Below the pieces are notes generated by a model that was not told the origin of the DNA, did not search any database, and saw only the letters and a list, made by a program, of their open reading frames with translations. A stretch of 64,000 bases of DNA from the NCBI GenBank assembly GCA_947646735.1, contig CANTFK010000877.1, positions 248,001-312,000 of the forward strand, given 5' to 3'. This document shows positions 32,758-43,527 of this stretch, piece after piece. This stretch comes from Peronospora farinosa (Eukaryota > Oomycota > Peronosporomycetes > Peronosporales > Peronosporaceae). The position numbers and the translations under genes were made by a program. The stretch's first letter is position 1. Every line of letters starts with the position of its first letter.

Positions 32758-33420
32758 CTAACCGTTCTTGCTGTGAAGCCCCACATTCTCCAGTAGATTA
32801 CGTTGACTTTCACAGTCCCTACTTGGCGACGGACTTCTACGAGCTTGATCATGTCTCGCTTGAAATCGAGTTCGGCGTTTTTCTCGTTCCTCCAAACGTT
32901 CAAGCCGATGTTGTAGACGCATCTCTACAACTTCATGCCGCTTTTCCTGTCGCTCTATTCGTTCCTCCTTGCGCTGTTTACGCTTTTGGATTTGATGTGG
33001 GGTTTCACCCGCCAGGGCGTGTGCTATGTAATCAAACCGTTCTTGGTACACGCTCATCTCGCGTTCAACCTCTTGTCGTTTTCTCTGTAGCTCTACGTCC
33101 GTCATCGATTCTTCCTTTCGGTGAGTTGGAGCAGGATCGATTGTCTGTGCATTTGTTAGACTCATCTGATGCTGCTGCTTTGGTGTCATTGTGCCTACGA
33201 CAGGAATTTTCGGACCAGAACTGTCAAATGTCGGGTATAGCGTTGGAATTCTCGTCTTCCCCTGAGATTCCTGAACGTTTAAACGTGTCGGTTGTCGAAA
33301 GGACGCGTCCCTGTGGAGCGTTGAAGGGTTGGTCGACTCGGTAGAGGCACGGGCTTCAGCCTCTTGGGCGTCGAAAGCATCGATTAATTCGTTCTCGTCG
33401 ATATCTTCAGAGAATTCCAT
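32758..33420 (-). CDS. Coiled-coil protein of unknown function
   Basis: 220 aa, single exon, ATG at 33420 (MEFSEDIDENELIDAFDAQE). The N-terminal third is acidic and the middle Pro/Thr-rich. From about residue 105 onward a long charged helix is predicted (VELQRKRQEVEREMSVYQER, QIQKRKQRKEERIERQEKRH, RLEEREKRRTRFQARHDQAR), ending in a short SPSPSR tract. I do not recognise a domain. The reading is convincingly coding because of its regular charge pattern over the whole length and its tidy placement between neighbours. Confidence 0.7.
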   Translation of the reverse strand: MEFSEDIDENELIDAFDAQEAEARASTESTNPSTLHRDASFRQPTRLNVQESQGKTRIPTLYPTFDSSGPKIPVVGTMTPKQQHQMSLTNAQTIDPAPTHRKEESMTDVELQRKRQEVEREMSVYQERFDYIAHALAGETPHQIQKRKQRKEERIERQEKRHEVVEMRLQHRLERLEEREKRRTRFQARHDQARRSPSPSRDCESQRNLLENVGLHSKNG

Positions 33421-33454
33421 GCTCAATTTTCAAACGGTCACAATTGAATGCTAG

Positions 33455-34430
33455 ATGCTACTGAATCACGAACGGCGTAGATGTGCGCATAACCATTCAA
33501 TTTCTGCTAAAATGAGTGTCGTTGTGTGTCGAGTTGGGGTTGTCGGCGCTCAGCTACGCATTGGCGGACGGATTTTCACTCGTGCCTTTCGTGACGAGCC
33601 TGCCAGTGAAGGTGAATGTAAGAATAGCTTGGATGCTTGGTATGGAAGGGATCCCGATAGCAGAGTTGACGCAAGAGATCAATATTGAACTCAAGGAGAT
33701 CAAGTGGCTCGCAATCTGTGGCTGCATCCAAGTTCATGTCCGAGTTGTCTAAAAGATGATGGCACTCGATAGTTGTGATCTACATTTGCATGAGAGACGA
33801 CCCTAGTGCTCACTGTTTGGTCACTTATGGAATGAAGAGTGTTATGCAGCACCAATGCGGAGCATGCTACGCACTAATGCAAGTGTTTCCTCGATCAACT
33901 ATGACGACACGACTGGTGCAGTTATCGAGTGCACTAATGCAAGCAAGGTGAAAGCTGATAGTGTAGTCGTGACGTGCTCGCTGGGTTTCTTGAGTCTGAG
34001 AAGCTTTACTTTTATCCTGACTTGCCACTTCTAAAGGCTGATGTCATCACTCGTTCTCAAACGGACCAGTGCATGAATGCCATGGTGCAATTCTTAAGGC
34101 TTTCTGGCCAACGAATGCCGCATTCATCACTCAAACCAATGCGCTTGAAGAGATAGAGGGTCATCACACATTTTCCAGTGATCTTCAGCTATTACGCGGT
34201 CAAGGGAGTTCCAATTGTGGAAGGAAGTTGCATGGAGACAAGGCACTTGTGATACTTTCGGACGGTGAATCGCACACGCGCTGTGCCTGCAATTGCAAGA
34301 TATGTTTAAAGTTGAGATTCCAGAACGAGTGGATCATTTTCGTTACCAGGTACGCAATTCTCATGTTGCTGATGCCGTCGATGAGTATTTACTTGATGAC
34401 ATTGTATCGAGTTGAGACACCCGCACGACA
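33455..34430 (+). pseudogene. Flavin amine oxidase (polyamine oxidase-like) pseudogene
   Basis: Remnants of one amine oxidase appear in order but in different frames. First VGVVGAQLRIGGRIFTRAF (FAD-binding start; the GxGxxG region is shortened), then in another frame RIAWMLGMEGIPIAELTQEI, then SVSSINYDDTTGAVIECTNA and VKADSVVVTCSLG, a frame slip to FLESEKLYFYPDLPLLKADV, and later VIFSYYAVKGVPIVEG and ALCLQLQDMFKVEIPERVDH. In intact enzymes the same blocks follow one another (RIGGRI..., WxHGxxGNP, VxVTVSLGVL, F.P.LP..K). At least three frameshifts and missing segments rule out a functional product. It ends just before the 3' end of cyclin L on the other strand. Confidence 0.75.
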
Positions 34431-34506
34431 TTGTTTCATTCATCGTCATTCAATTCGTGTCACCCCCCAAGAAGTTTCACCTTTCTTAACATTGTTTCAA
34501 CAAAGT

Positions 34507-35739
34507 TCACGATCGAGCCCCACGTCTGTAACGACCCGAACTTCTACTACGACTGCGGCTGTAGCTTCGACTACGGCGTCTTTGAATTCGATGGCTCCTT
34601 GATTGGTCTGTTGACCGGCTACGGCTACGTCGTCGGTAGCTATGCGTGCCACTAATCTTTTCACGCCTACGCTCGTCAGATCTGCTGCGAGAACGTCTTG
34701 GACTTCGGTTGCGGTCGCGGTGAGATTTGACGAGTCCATTGTCCCAGCGACTGTGTCGCTTAGAAGATTTTGCTGAGGCAACCTTTACCTCTTGCAAGTT
34801 CTTATTTGTTGCAGACACTGATGCATCTGTGCTTGCAATGGTTGACAATTCCTGCGGCAAAAGACCCGTCTCGGCCTTGTTGTCAACAGCGACAGACTCC
34901 TCTTCTTGACCCGATACCTCTTTTTCAACAGGGCAATCATCCACTGCAAATGGATTTGCCTCCGTAAGCGGTTCCAGCCACTCTAACTTCTCTTGCTTGT
35001 ACAGTTCCATGATCACCATACTCACAGCATACAGCTGTGTCTTTTCCACGTCAAATAACGCGTACCATGGCGGATCTTCGGGCAGTGCCACTTCTTGGAA
35101 TCTACTGGCTAAGAAAATAGCAGCACAAGCAATAACTTGAGCTTTAAATCTCACACAGAGATCGGTCCGTAGACTGTCGTTAATGTATCCCCAGGCTTGT
35201 TGTGCAAGTTGTGAGCTGCCATTCAATACTTTGACATAGTACAGTACATATTTATGTGGATGTTCCGTTACGTTATAGACACTAAAGCCCAAGTCAATAA
35301 GTACTTGACGTTCAACCATAATGAGCCACATACGCCATTGACTGAACGTCGGACCGTTCAAGTCCATGAGTTTTTGTGTCACTGTCGTATTTTTCCATTT
35401 CCGACGTCGAAACATGGCGTAAAAGACTCCAATAACCTCATGAATTCGTTTGGGCTTTTCTTCGACCTTAGCAGCAAGAAATAAACAGCTCAGAGCGACA
35501 CGAAACGCATCAAATTCATGCAGAGATTTCCGATAATAGAAACGATGTAAAAGTGTTTGAGCTGTAGCCATGACAACTTGAGGTAAACGCAATAGAATCC
35601 CAGCTTCTTGTATCAATTCACACCCAAATGAACGATGTAATTTTTCTGTATTGAGAGCAATGCCATGGTCGCGTGAAGGTGAGTGGATGAGTGTAGACGT
35701 GGGCAATACGACGTATACAGGCACAGGTTTCGTGGTCAT
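34507..35739 (-). CDS. Cyclin L with RS domain
   Basis: 410 aa; first ATG at 35739 (MTTKPVPVYVVLPTST). L-type cyclins partner CDK10/11-class kinases and act in transcription-linked splicing. Cyclin box 1 spans about residues 30-150: LIQEAGILLRLPQVVMATAQ, LHRFYYRKSLHEFDAFRVAL, LFLAAKVEEKPKRIHEVI. Cyclin box 2 follows (WGYINDSLRTDLCVRFKAQV, IACAAIFLASRFQEVALPED). The C-terminal 80 residues are an Arg/Ser repeat region (RDRNRSPRRSRSRSDERRRE and onward), which marks cyclin L and suggests nuclear-speckle location. It is divergent from SEN2, with 100 bp between start codons. Confidence 0.95.
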   Translation of the reverse strand: MTTKPVPVYVVLPTSTLIHSPSRDHGIALNTEKLHRSFGCELIQEAGILLRLPQVVMATAQTLLHRFYYRKSLHEFDAFRVALSCLFLAAKVEEKPKRIHEVIGVFYAMFRRRKWKNTTVTQKLMDLNGPTFSQWRMWLIMVERQVLIDLGFSVYNVTEHPHKYVLYYVKVLNGSSQLAQQAWGYINDSLRTDLCVRFKAQVIACAAIFLASRFQEVALPEDPPWYALFDVEKTQLYAVSMVIMELYKQEKLEWLEPLTEANPFAVDDCPVEKEVSGQEEESVAVDNKAETGLLPQELSTIASTDASVSATNKNLQEVKVASAKSSKRHSRWDNGLVKSHRDRNRSPRRSRSRSDERRREKISGTHSYRRRSRSRSTDQSRSHRIQRRRSRSYSRSRSRSSGRYRRGARS

Positions 35740-35839
35740 GGAGGAAGGATCCAAATATAACAATAGAATTTTACATGAAATTTCTAATGTAGTATTGTAA
35801 TGTAGTGGACCAATACGACGATAATTAAAAAATTACAAT

Positions 35840-36739
35840 ATGGTCGGGTGGAAAATTCGAGCAAATGTGAATGTAGTGGAAGTGACGTTTGAAATGGAGG
35901 AGGAGATCGTGTGGCAATATTTTAAGACAAACGGGTATGGAGTTACAGCCTTGCAAAAGTTGCCAATGTCGTTCAAAGGTAGAGAAGACGTGGAGAAAGT
36001 CCTACCGTCCATTGAGATTGACACATTTGCGACCAGAAAGAAACGTCACTTGTCACTATCGGAACTTTATTACGTCGTGGCAATTGACGGCATTTTACAA
36101 GTGAAGGAACCACTGCGACAATTGTGGGAACGACTCCAAAGGTGACATTGTAATTGGTGGGTCTGTTGAGGGGCTTTGGAGTTGCTAACAAGTGATTTGA
36201 TCAGCTCCAGTGCGACGTTTACGACGATTTTTGTCATTTACCAGCACTTTCGTCGTCTTGGCTGGATTCCGAGACCCGGTCTTAATTATGGAGCTCACTA
36301 CGTCTTGTATCGTGGATCCGCGGCAGAATTTCACTCGGAATACGTCGTTTACGTGCAGGACGATGGTGAAACTTTGTCATGGAACCAAATTCAGTCGCTG
36401 ACGAGGATTGCAGCTGATGTCAAAAAGACGGTGCTATTGTGCACTGTGGCTATCAAAGAACCAACTGCAGATGTATCGATTGATAATGATGTGAGAAGTA
36501 ACGGGAACTTACCGGCTACTGGCAACAATGACCTTACCTTCGGTACCTACAGCTTCCACGGCATCCAGTACACGGCTAGAGCCATTGCCATTCGTTTTTG
36601 GGACGCGACGATTGCGAATCAGCTAAGGTCACACACGTTCCTGCCCCAGCCAGTACTACCGAAGAAAATCGAGTCTACAAAGAAGAAGAGGGCCAACGGC
36701 CAAAGTGCCGCTTCAAAGGCGAGGTTCACAGAGGTTTAA
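35840..36739 (+). CDS. TSEN2: tRNA-splicing endonuclease catalytic subunit SEN2
   Basis: Cuts the 5' splice site of intron-containing pre-tRNAs. Exon 1 is 35840-36141 and exon 2 is 36205-36739; the join gives Q-S-SSATFTTIFVIYQH. 278 aa. The N-terminal domain has LSLSELYYVVAIDGIL. The catalytic triad of the family is in place: Tyr in LNYGAHYVLYRG, His in AEFHSEYVV and Lys in DVKKTVLLCTV. A basic C-terminal tail (KKIESTKKKRANGQ) follows. The protein is shorter than yeast Sen2. Its stop lies 53 bp from that of the convergent nucleoside transporter. Confidence 0.93.
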
Positions 36740-36792
36740 ATCATCCAACGTGACATATTCCACTTGTATTTTCCAGTTTCTATTCAGTCTCG

Positions 36793-38118
36793 TTATCCTA
36801 GCACAACTTTTTCCAAGATCAGACCCACCGTCGATCCCAATACGAGACCAGAATTTAGAAAGAAACTTGTGAAGGGGCCAATAAGGTGCTGTTCGTCGGT
36901 GTGAACACTTTCACTCACGAAGATGATAGTCAACGTGCCCAAATAGCCATTCCCGAATCCAAGTCCCAGCACACTGAGGACAGACCAAATGTCGCTCTGA
37001 AGCCACCATTCTTTGACAATGCCGATAATGACCGGGACGAAGATGAAACGCGCTATGATTGGAATCCATATGTTGCTGGACGTAAGACCGAAGCGGTGGT
37101 TTACGATAAACCGTCCGACGCAGTCGCTGATCGAGAAGAGTGTGAGCAGGATCAACGACCACCAGCCACTTTCCTGAAGTGACGGAAAGTTGTACGTCTT
37201 GATCTCCGTGACAAGTGGTGGCCACACTGACAGACTAGCGAGGAAAACTACCAGAATCAGTGCTTCCAAGTGCCATACCTTTTTTAGCACGGTCCATCTG
37301 GTCGGCGCGGGATCAGGAATACTAAGCGGGTCACTACCCGATTGCTGTTTCTCCTCTAGCAGCAGCGAACGCTCCATGAGCTCCACACTGCTATCAGCTT
37401 TCCGCAGCAAGTACTTGTTGGTGATCTCGAGTTGCATGACTCTGTAGAATGCACCGATGCAGACAATGATTGTAAGTGCACCAGTGTAAAAGTAGATGAG
37501 TGACGAGGTCAACAATCGATCAGCAGGGAAGACGAGCTTGGTCAAGTCCCGGTACAAACTTCCAATGAGAGTGCTGAGCCCTACACCCAATTGGAAACTT
37601 TCTTGCACACTTCGAGGATAATGTGACACGAGTGCAATGGTAGAACTGTCAATGAAAGCAGTGGCAATTGCTGCCATAGCTGTACCACTTACGACTGCAA
37701 TTGCATTGGCGTTCTCGGATGAAAACAAGAAGTAGGACGTGGGGACAAAGACCAATACAAGTAATTGCCCCAGAAAGCCACCAACGATACGACTTTTGTA
37801 CAAAGGGTGACCACAAAAGACGACAATGACAGCGAGAAAGAGCAGGTTTGTGTACATGAACGTAGAAGTAAGAGCAAATTCAATATTGAAGTCGGGAAAG
37901 AGCATTTTCCAATAGTCCACGGGCTGTGTGAGTGCTGAGAAAGGAAAGAGATAACCGACACCAACGAGTGCAAATAACCAGCAAGCTTTGGTCTCTTCAC
38001 GTGCCTCCTTCACTGCACTTTGAATGCTTCCTTCACGTTGGTTTTCAAGTGAAATCTCGGCGTCATACGAGAAAGAAGAGCGGCGAATACCCGGCGTACG
38101 AGGTAGCGGCGACAACAT
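36793..38118 (-). CDS. Equilibrative nucleoside transporter (SLC29/ENT family)
   Basis: 441 aa, single exon, ATG at 38118. Moves nucleosides or nucleobases across a membrane. A short cytosolic N-terminus precedes about eleven hydrophobic segments with a charged loop between the sixth and seventh (about 232-275; ADSSVELMERSLLLEEKQ), the ENT layout. Family-like blocks are LFPFSALTQPVDYWKMLFPD in TM1, SFQLGVGLSTLIGSLYRDLT in TM5, TLFSISDCVGRFIVNHRF in TM8 and GLGFGNGYLGTLTIIFVSES in TM10. Substrate and membrane are not predictable. Pathogenic oomycetes carry several ENT genes. Confidence 0.92.
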   Translation of the reverse strand: MLSPLPRTPGIRRSSFSYDAEISLENQREGSIQSAVKEAREETKACWLFALVGVGYLFPFSALTQPVDYWKMLFPDFNIEFALTSTFMYTNLLFLAVIVVFCGHPLYKSRIVGGFLGQLLVLVFVPTSYFLFSSENANAIAVVSGTAMAAIATAFIDSSTIALVSHYPRSVQESFQLGVGLSTLIGSLYRDLTKLVFPADRLLTSSLIYFYTGALTIIVCIGAFYRVMQLEITNKYLLRKADSSVELMERSLLLEEKQQSGSDPLSIPDPAPTRWTVLKKVWHLEALILVVFLASLSVWPPLVTEIKTYNFPSLQESGWWSLILLTLFSISDCVGRFIVNHRFGLTSSNIWIPIIARFIFVPVIIGIVKEWWLQSDIWSVLSVLGLGFGNGYLGTLTIIFVSESVHTDEQHLIGPFTSFFLNSGLVLGSTVGLILEKVVLG

Positions 38119-38254
38119 CGTATCAATTGGATGAAAGTTATCGAATGAAAAAACCGGTAACCACTATTTTATCTCACGTCTCAGTAATATATCTCCGACT
38201 AGGTCCGAAGATATATTGCTAGAAATGTAGCCATGTTAAGGGTCACTTGCAAGT

Positions 38255-38681
38255 ATGTTGCGTGAACGTAACACATTCGTGCTAAAGGCTCGTAGTGGTA
38301 GCAACGAACGACAGCATGCGTTAACGCTGCATGTGAACTTAAGAGAGCAAGATTTGAGTCATTTTAATGGCACACATGAAACAGGAGGAGCTAAAACAAT
38401 TGAGGTGATGATTTAAAATAGGCAATAAAGACAAATTCATCCGACTGAATGAATGATGTTGTTGCTAGCGATTGCTGGAGCTACTGGATGAAGATGAAGC
38501 TTTTCAAGCGCTTGTGCGGGAAATTGATGACCTTCGACAGATGAACCAACTCGTCAAGAGCAAGGCCAAGAATGGGACACATACGCTCGAGCTTCCGGAT
38601 GTGACGGTTCAGTGGCAGGTGGTGGAGGAAGCAGGTCTCCTCAATGTCTTGCAGCGTGTTCAAGGCAATAATACAGACTAG
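38255..38681 (+). CDS. Small protein of unknown function
   Basis: Two exons, 38255-38404 and 38469-38681, joined by a 64-bp intron (GTGATG...GCTAG); 120 aa. It starts MLRERNTFVLKARSGSNERQ. The second exon is helical and charged (LLELLDEDEAFQALVREIDD), ending VLQRVQGNNTD. No domain recognised. A further open frame (about 38707-38889, STGKYRPVPVRKLVVAVWMY...) lies directly downstream in another frame and could be an alternative last exon; I could not find a convincing join. Confidence 0.5.
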
Positions 38682-41535
38682 ACAAAATACGATCTCGGAT
38701 ACTGCTGAGTCGACAGGAAAGTACCGTCCCGTGCCCGTGAGAAAGCTGGTTGTGGCTGTTTGGATGTACCCGCCTCACGTCAAGATCCCTCCGACGGGGG
38801 AACGGATTCCCTCCAGCGACGTTGCCAAGCAGGATTTTTTTGTCGAAGAAAACAACGACAGTGTCGAGGAATCTGCTTGCTCGGAGTGAAAATAGTGCTC
38901 TAGACTGACAAGCGATGACAAGGCACACTCAATTTGCCTTCTAGCTGCTTTAATCGCGCATTTCTTGTCGGCAATCTTCTCATCTCAACTTTAGGATAAT
39001 GATACATGTGATGGCGACGACGTCATTTTTTCGGCGCACGTTGTCAGCGACAGTGTCCAAATAAAAATCAGGGGCATGTTTTCCATACTACAGGTCGTTG
39101 AAGTGGCTTGCATTTTCATCTTCTTTACTATGCTGGTGTGTTAGTGACAGTAGAAATGAGAGGGTACGACATCAGGCTTATAATGCGATTGTAGGGAAAC
39201 TTGTGCTTGGAGATTTACCAGCTTTACGCCTGTAATCTATCATTAATTTTGTCAAGTAGATATGATACCTTTGTCATCATCGCAGGTGAAGCATTATATA
39301 CTTTTACTGATATGTAGCAAACTTGCATGCTCATCTCCTGCAGACGAAACTAAGTCACACTTGTCCGGCCATTGTATAACTCTTTAGTTACACTCGTGTG
39401 AAGGTCTTCCGCATCTATTTGCTTCGTGTGCAATATGTCGCTTATTCAAAATTTTACGTATAATTGTTACAGTCATTATCATAGCAACGTGCCACAATTT
39501 GGGCTTAAAAGCAACAACGACCAAGCAACGAAGGTCTCCAAAGAGCGTCATCTTGCCTTGGACAGAAAGTCCCCTATCATGGGGCCAAGATTGAAAGGGA
39601 AAGATCTTCTCTTGGAAGCAGCGCAGCGTGCGAACCTGACAGAGAGCAATAGGCACGAAGTCCTGGTGTGTGACAAAGCATCGAACATGCTTCACCCAGG
39701 CATTAACAAGTCTCTGTTCTTCTCCGTTCCGCCTCCTAGTCGCTGACCCTTATGCCGAACGCAAATTTCGGTCCACAAAGCGAATGTCCCTAGAACGTGA
39801 TTCTGTCCATTACGATTCAGAACCGATGCTGCATGTCAGGGATAAGTCAGGCTGGCCCCGTCTGGGAAAGCCGATATAGAAGCTCCCCTATCCCGTGCTT
39901 GTCTGAATTGGTGGTCAGTATCACCCCATAGTATATGACTGTATCTGCATCCTATTTAGGCCGAGTTACCTCTCATCTGTAGGTTCCAATCAATCGATGG
40001 GTTCCGGTCGCAGTCAAGACATGCAGTCTGCGACTACCGCCTCGTCCGGAGATGCAGTGATGGTAATAGCTTTGGGGACACTGACTGCTGCAACATTGGG
40101 CTGGAAGGAGTACGCGGAGCGACTAGCAAAAGCTACACACGGTGGAATAAGATCGCTTGATGGAGTTGATCAGGCGCATCGTAAGCACAACTAAAAATTA
40201 CACAACTAATGTCTAAGTAGATTCTGGGACGACGAAGCTCCTGCTACTATAACGTTCTTACCGATCTCTAACTGTGGTCAAGAACCTGCTGTTGCTGCCG
40301 ATCAATCACTTCTCGACTAAGCAGCGAGAATTACTTACAGCGACAGGAGATGCGAGAATTACTTCCGTCGACAAGAGATGCGAGTATTTTAGTGGCGATC
40401 TAGAAGTGGTTTGAACCGGTTGCGGCAAAAGAATGAGCTCCTGAGCACTGATCTTGAATAATACGAAGATCAAGAGTATGACGCTGTATTAGAAAGAATA
40501 CGATTTTTCCAGTATCAAAGAGAATGATCAAGTCAGCTACGGGTATGCATCAATGTATCGCTCCAGTAGGTAAAGGTGCTCGAAGTTCGCTATCAACACC
40601 TCGAGAAACGCGCATGTGCTAAGACTGCGCTCTACAAAATAATCACATGTTGTTTAAAGATACCATTACACAGTTGTTGTTCTTCGAGGCTCAGTAGCAA
40701 CTGTAGCGCACATACAAGTGTGCAGCGACCAGAGCGCGCTAGTGGACGATCTGCTGTAAGAATCCATTTCCCTGAAAGCAAGAACATTAAGTAGAATTAG
40801 GCGATGGTCACTCTCAGCTCTCCGCCTTGCACTCTTTCTCAAAAGATCTGCAGAAGAAAAACATGTTAGATCGCAAAGCTAGAGAGGGAAAAAGCGTCTT
40901 CTTGCATCGCCCTAAGCGGATCAACCATCAATAAGATAACGGTGTCGAGTCAACAACGTGACGGCCAAAGAATCTTGTCAACAAATTGAGTCTTGAAAGG
41001 TTTAGTGTGAGCAGAGAGCCATGTAAAAGGAGTTAGCGCAGTTACAGCTGCGCTTCTACACAGTGGGAGGACTACGCCTTAAATGAGCGCTGTTGGAAAG
41101 GCGATAAAGGACATGAAAAGCAGGAGGTCAACTCTAACGTGGCAAGAGATGCAAATGTAAGCACCACGGGTCTATGTAGTGTATAGTCAGGAGGTAGAGA
41201 GAGGATCCATCATCTTTTATGTTAAACTTAGACCAGGTGGTTTACCATCGACGAAGTCGATTGCATTCTGCGTCGCAATCGACTGCAGCAGCATATGGCG
41301 GGAAACAAATCGAGCCCACCCGCTTCAGCTCGAAAGGACACAGCTATGAAAGTGACGATATGGCGACAAATGTGCAGCTGTCAGTTGAATGATGGTTGAA
41401 GTTGAAGTAGAAACGTCTTGACTCTACATATTTTCTCAGATAGTGGGTTTAACATGAGGTTTTGTATGAAAGGATCGATCAGACGATTCAAATCGGTCTT
41501 GCCGGGCGATTTGCACCGATCCGAGTTCAGTACAA
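38682..41535. other. Gene-poor region, probably eroded mobile DNA
   Basis: About 2.9 kb with only short frames rich in stops. Around 40320-40380 the near-duplicate phrase GAGAATTACTT...GACAGGAGATGCGAG / GACAAGAGATGCGAG occurs twice. A frame at 39997-40194 (MGSGRSQDMQSATTASSGDA) and another near 41075-41130 (ERCWKGDKGHEKQE, vaguely zinc-knuckle-like) recall Gag remnants, but neither is firm. No LTR pair recognised. Confidence 0.3.
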
Positions 41536-41935
41536 GTGAATGTCAGTAGTGGTATTGCATTCACCATGCGTAAGAGTCTAGCCTACTTGCTGCTCCATAA
41601 ATTCGTTGCACCGCTTCGCAAACACACGATACCGTGTGTTCTGCAAAAGACAAAACATCAAGAGGCGACAGTGAGCTCACGTGCTGGAGACAAATCAGCC
41701 ACAAAGGTTCTGCTTGGTGTTGGTTCGTATCGTTGTCAGCGAGGCTGCCAGTCCGATGGCGCCAGTCTCGTCGACGCTTGTCACCGTACCGCTATGTTTG
41801 GACCAACCACTTTCGATGTTGTACCAAATTTTATATGGTCATGTTTGCGCGCTCGATTACATGATAATGTATGTAAACTCGATAGAGCGCCATGAAGCGC
41901 CCTTTTCAGGAACGCCAATCGAGTCTTGATGCTGC
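41536..41935 (+). mobile_element. Possible reverse-transcriptase relic (Ty3/gypsy-like)
   Basis: A plus-strand reading around 41800-41900 gives SMLYQILYGHVCALDYMIMY, VNSIERHEAP. This resembles the end of the gypsy RT core (FQxLMxxIL... VYxDDILVxSxxxEEH), with the catalytic DD lost. Upstream frames are broken. The match is weak and rests on one motif. Confidence 0.25.
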
Positions 41936-42247
41936 CAAGGGCCCACGTCGAGCAGCTGGTCGTGAAACGTCAACGCTGGGGCCTTCCCACCTTTGGCAAC
42001 ACCTTTCTCCTTTTGCCCACGCCACTTCTGCAATTTTTATTGGACCCTTTTTGGATGGACAAAGATTATCAAGCTGAGACGAAGGTTTTATTTCAGCATT
42101 CATGTACTCGTTAGCTTGGCCTCTAAATGATGAGCGCATGACGATCACCTGACGCTCTGTCAATTTAATGCCCATTTTCATCCTTACGTGCCCACTTTTG
42201 TCAGCCTGCGACATACTGATACCAAGTGTGCCGCAGCTGCTTCTCAT
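41906..42247 (-). CDS. Hypothetical small protein, doubtful
   Basis: 113 aa from an ATG at 42247 (MRSSCGTLGISMSQADKSGH). The middle, KMGIKLTERQVIVMRSSFRG and EIKPSSQLDNLCPSKKGPIK, has protein-like composition and no low complexity. No family recognised, no splice or neighbour support. It could be chance. Confidence 0.25.
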   Translation of the reverse strand: MRSSCGTLGISMSQADKSGHVRMKMGIKLTERQVIVMRSSFRGQANEYMNAEIKPSSQLDNLCPSKKGPIKIAEVAWAKGERCCQRWEGPSVDVSRPAARRGPLAASRLDWRS

Positions 42248-42532
42248 TTTTTGGGTCCTTTCTTCTCAATCGAATTTTACCCAGTGTGTACTAGCCACCA
42301 ACGCTGATAAAGCCAGGCCTTCTTTGCTCCGACTTCCCGCTGCTGTGTCAAGCTTGGGCGCATTTTTCGATTTGTCGCAATTCCTCCGGATCGACGCCGA
42401 CGGTTTTTCTTGTGTATTGGGTATTTGGTATTCTTGCGCCTTAATAGCAATAGCAAAACGTAATACTATCATTCGCCAACCTACCACCTGATTAACAGTC
42501 AGTCCACTCCATCAATCAACTATTTCGTCGCC

Positions 42533-43303
42533 ATGATGAGCTCTCGGAGCCACGCAAACATGAATGTCTCGGCATTGCAACCGTCACTGTCCCCTCAGTC
42601 CGTCACACGACGCGCTACCGTCGCGAATGACAATGAGCTCTATCATCACCGCACGTCGGGTGCGACCGTCGAGCGTGCGCCCAGTACTGACAACCAAGTG
42701 GATGTGCAAATTCTCAAGAAATTATCAGCATCGGTTTCACATTTTGAAGGTTCGCGCACGAATTTGTCCTTTGTTGTGTCCGTAGAGACACTGATCCCTG
42801 GCCGTCGCGCCTTTTCGGACGAACGCGAGTCCTGCCAGCTAGTAGCACGATCCTTTAACGATTTCCGACGCTTCCGGAAGTCGCTACTCGCACGTGTCGG
42901 TAGTCTCCACGACCCATCGTTGCTGTTCTCCCGACGAAGTGGCAAGTGTCGATGCGACGGCGTCAATGGGTGCCCGTTTGACGTCACACGAAGCTTCCTT
43001 GAGCGGCTCAAGTTTACACGGATGCCTTTTCTAAGTCTTGGGGAGAGTGAGGTCGATCTGACCAAACGCCAACAGGAGATGGACAATTTCCTTCACATCA
43101 TCTTCGCCATCCTGCATCGTATGCAGCCCAGTTCGTGGCATCCAGAGTGTCAGTTCTTACAGGACGTCATGGCCTTTCTGGAGGTTGAAGAGTCGTTTTC
43201 TCAGCAGATGGAGCTGCTACTGCGCAGCAAGAATCGTCACATGAATCTGGACGGGTGGAAGGCACACACTCTTGAGACTTTTGGCTCAGGTATTGGCGTG
43301 TAA
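42533..43303 (+). CDS. PX-domain protein
   Basis: 256 aa, single exon, first ATG. Residues about 55-215 form a PX-like fold: QILKKLSASVSHFEGSRTNL and FVVSVETLIPG as strands, SFNDFRRFRKSLLARVGSLH as the Arg-bearing helix region, then FTRMPFLSLGESEVDLTKRQ and QEMDNFLHIIFAILHRM. PX domains bind phosphoinositides on endomembranes. A Cys cluster (GKCRCDGVNGCPF) interrupts the loop. The same cluster position is hinted at in the PX-ankyrin protein at 11001-12626 (QTCHCAQDHCVFD), suggesting an oomycete PX subtype that may bind metal. Confidence 0.78.
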   Translation: MMSSRSHANMNVSALQPSLSPQSVTRRATVANDNELYHHRTSGATVERAPSTDNQVDVQILKKLSASVSHFEGSRTNLSFVVSVETLIPGRRAFSDERESCQLVARSFNDFRRFRKSLLARVGSLHDPSLLFSRRSGKCRCDGVNGCPFDVTRSFLERLKFTRMPFLSLGESEVDLTKRQQEMDNFLHIIFAILHRMQPSSWHPECQFLQDVMAFLEVEESFSQQMELLLRSKNRHMNLDGWKAHTLETFGSGIGV

Positions 43304-43527
43304 ACGTCTACGTCCGATCAGTTAAGACCAGTCTGTAACTTCTGATCACAAACAAGGACCTCGTTGCCTCCGGAGCCACAGATTCATCCTGCGCAGTTTA
43401 TTTATTCAATGATGACGTGTTCGGTTCTGCATCGTGAACGGCGATACAAAAGACAGATAACACACACAGAAGCCCACTTTTCATTATCAACGTCTTTTTT
43501 CATGCATTTTGTAACTTCTAACACCAA

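Noticed and set aside
34431..34655. Plus-strand frame opposite the cyclin L RS domain
   Set aside because: Complement of an Arg/Ser repeat gives long open frames by composition alone.
40310..40390. Short repeated phrases as a CRISPR-like array
   Set aside because: Only two imperfect copies, no regular spacers, and the genome is eukaryotic.
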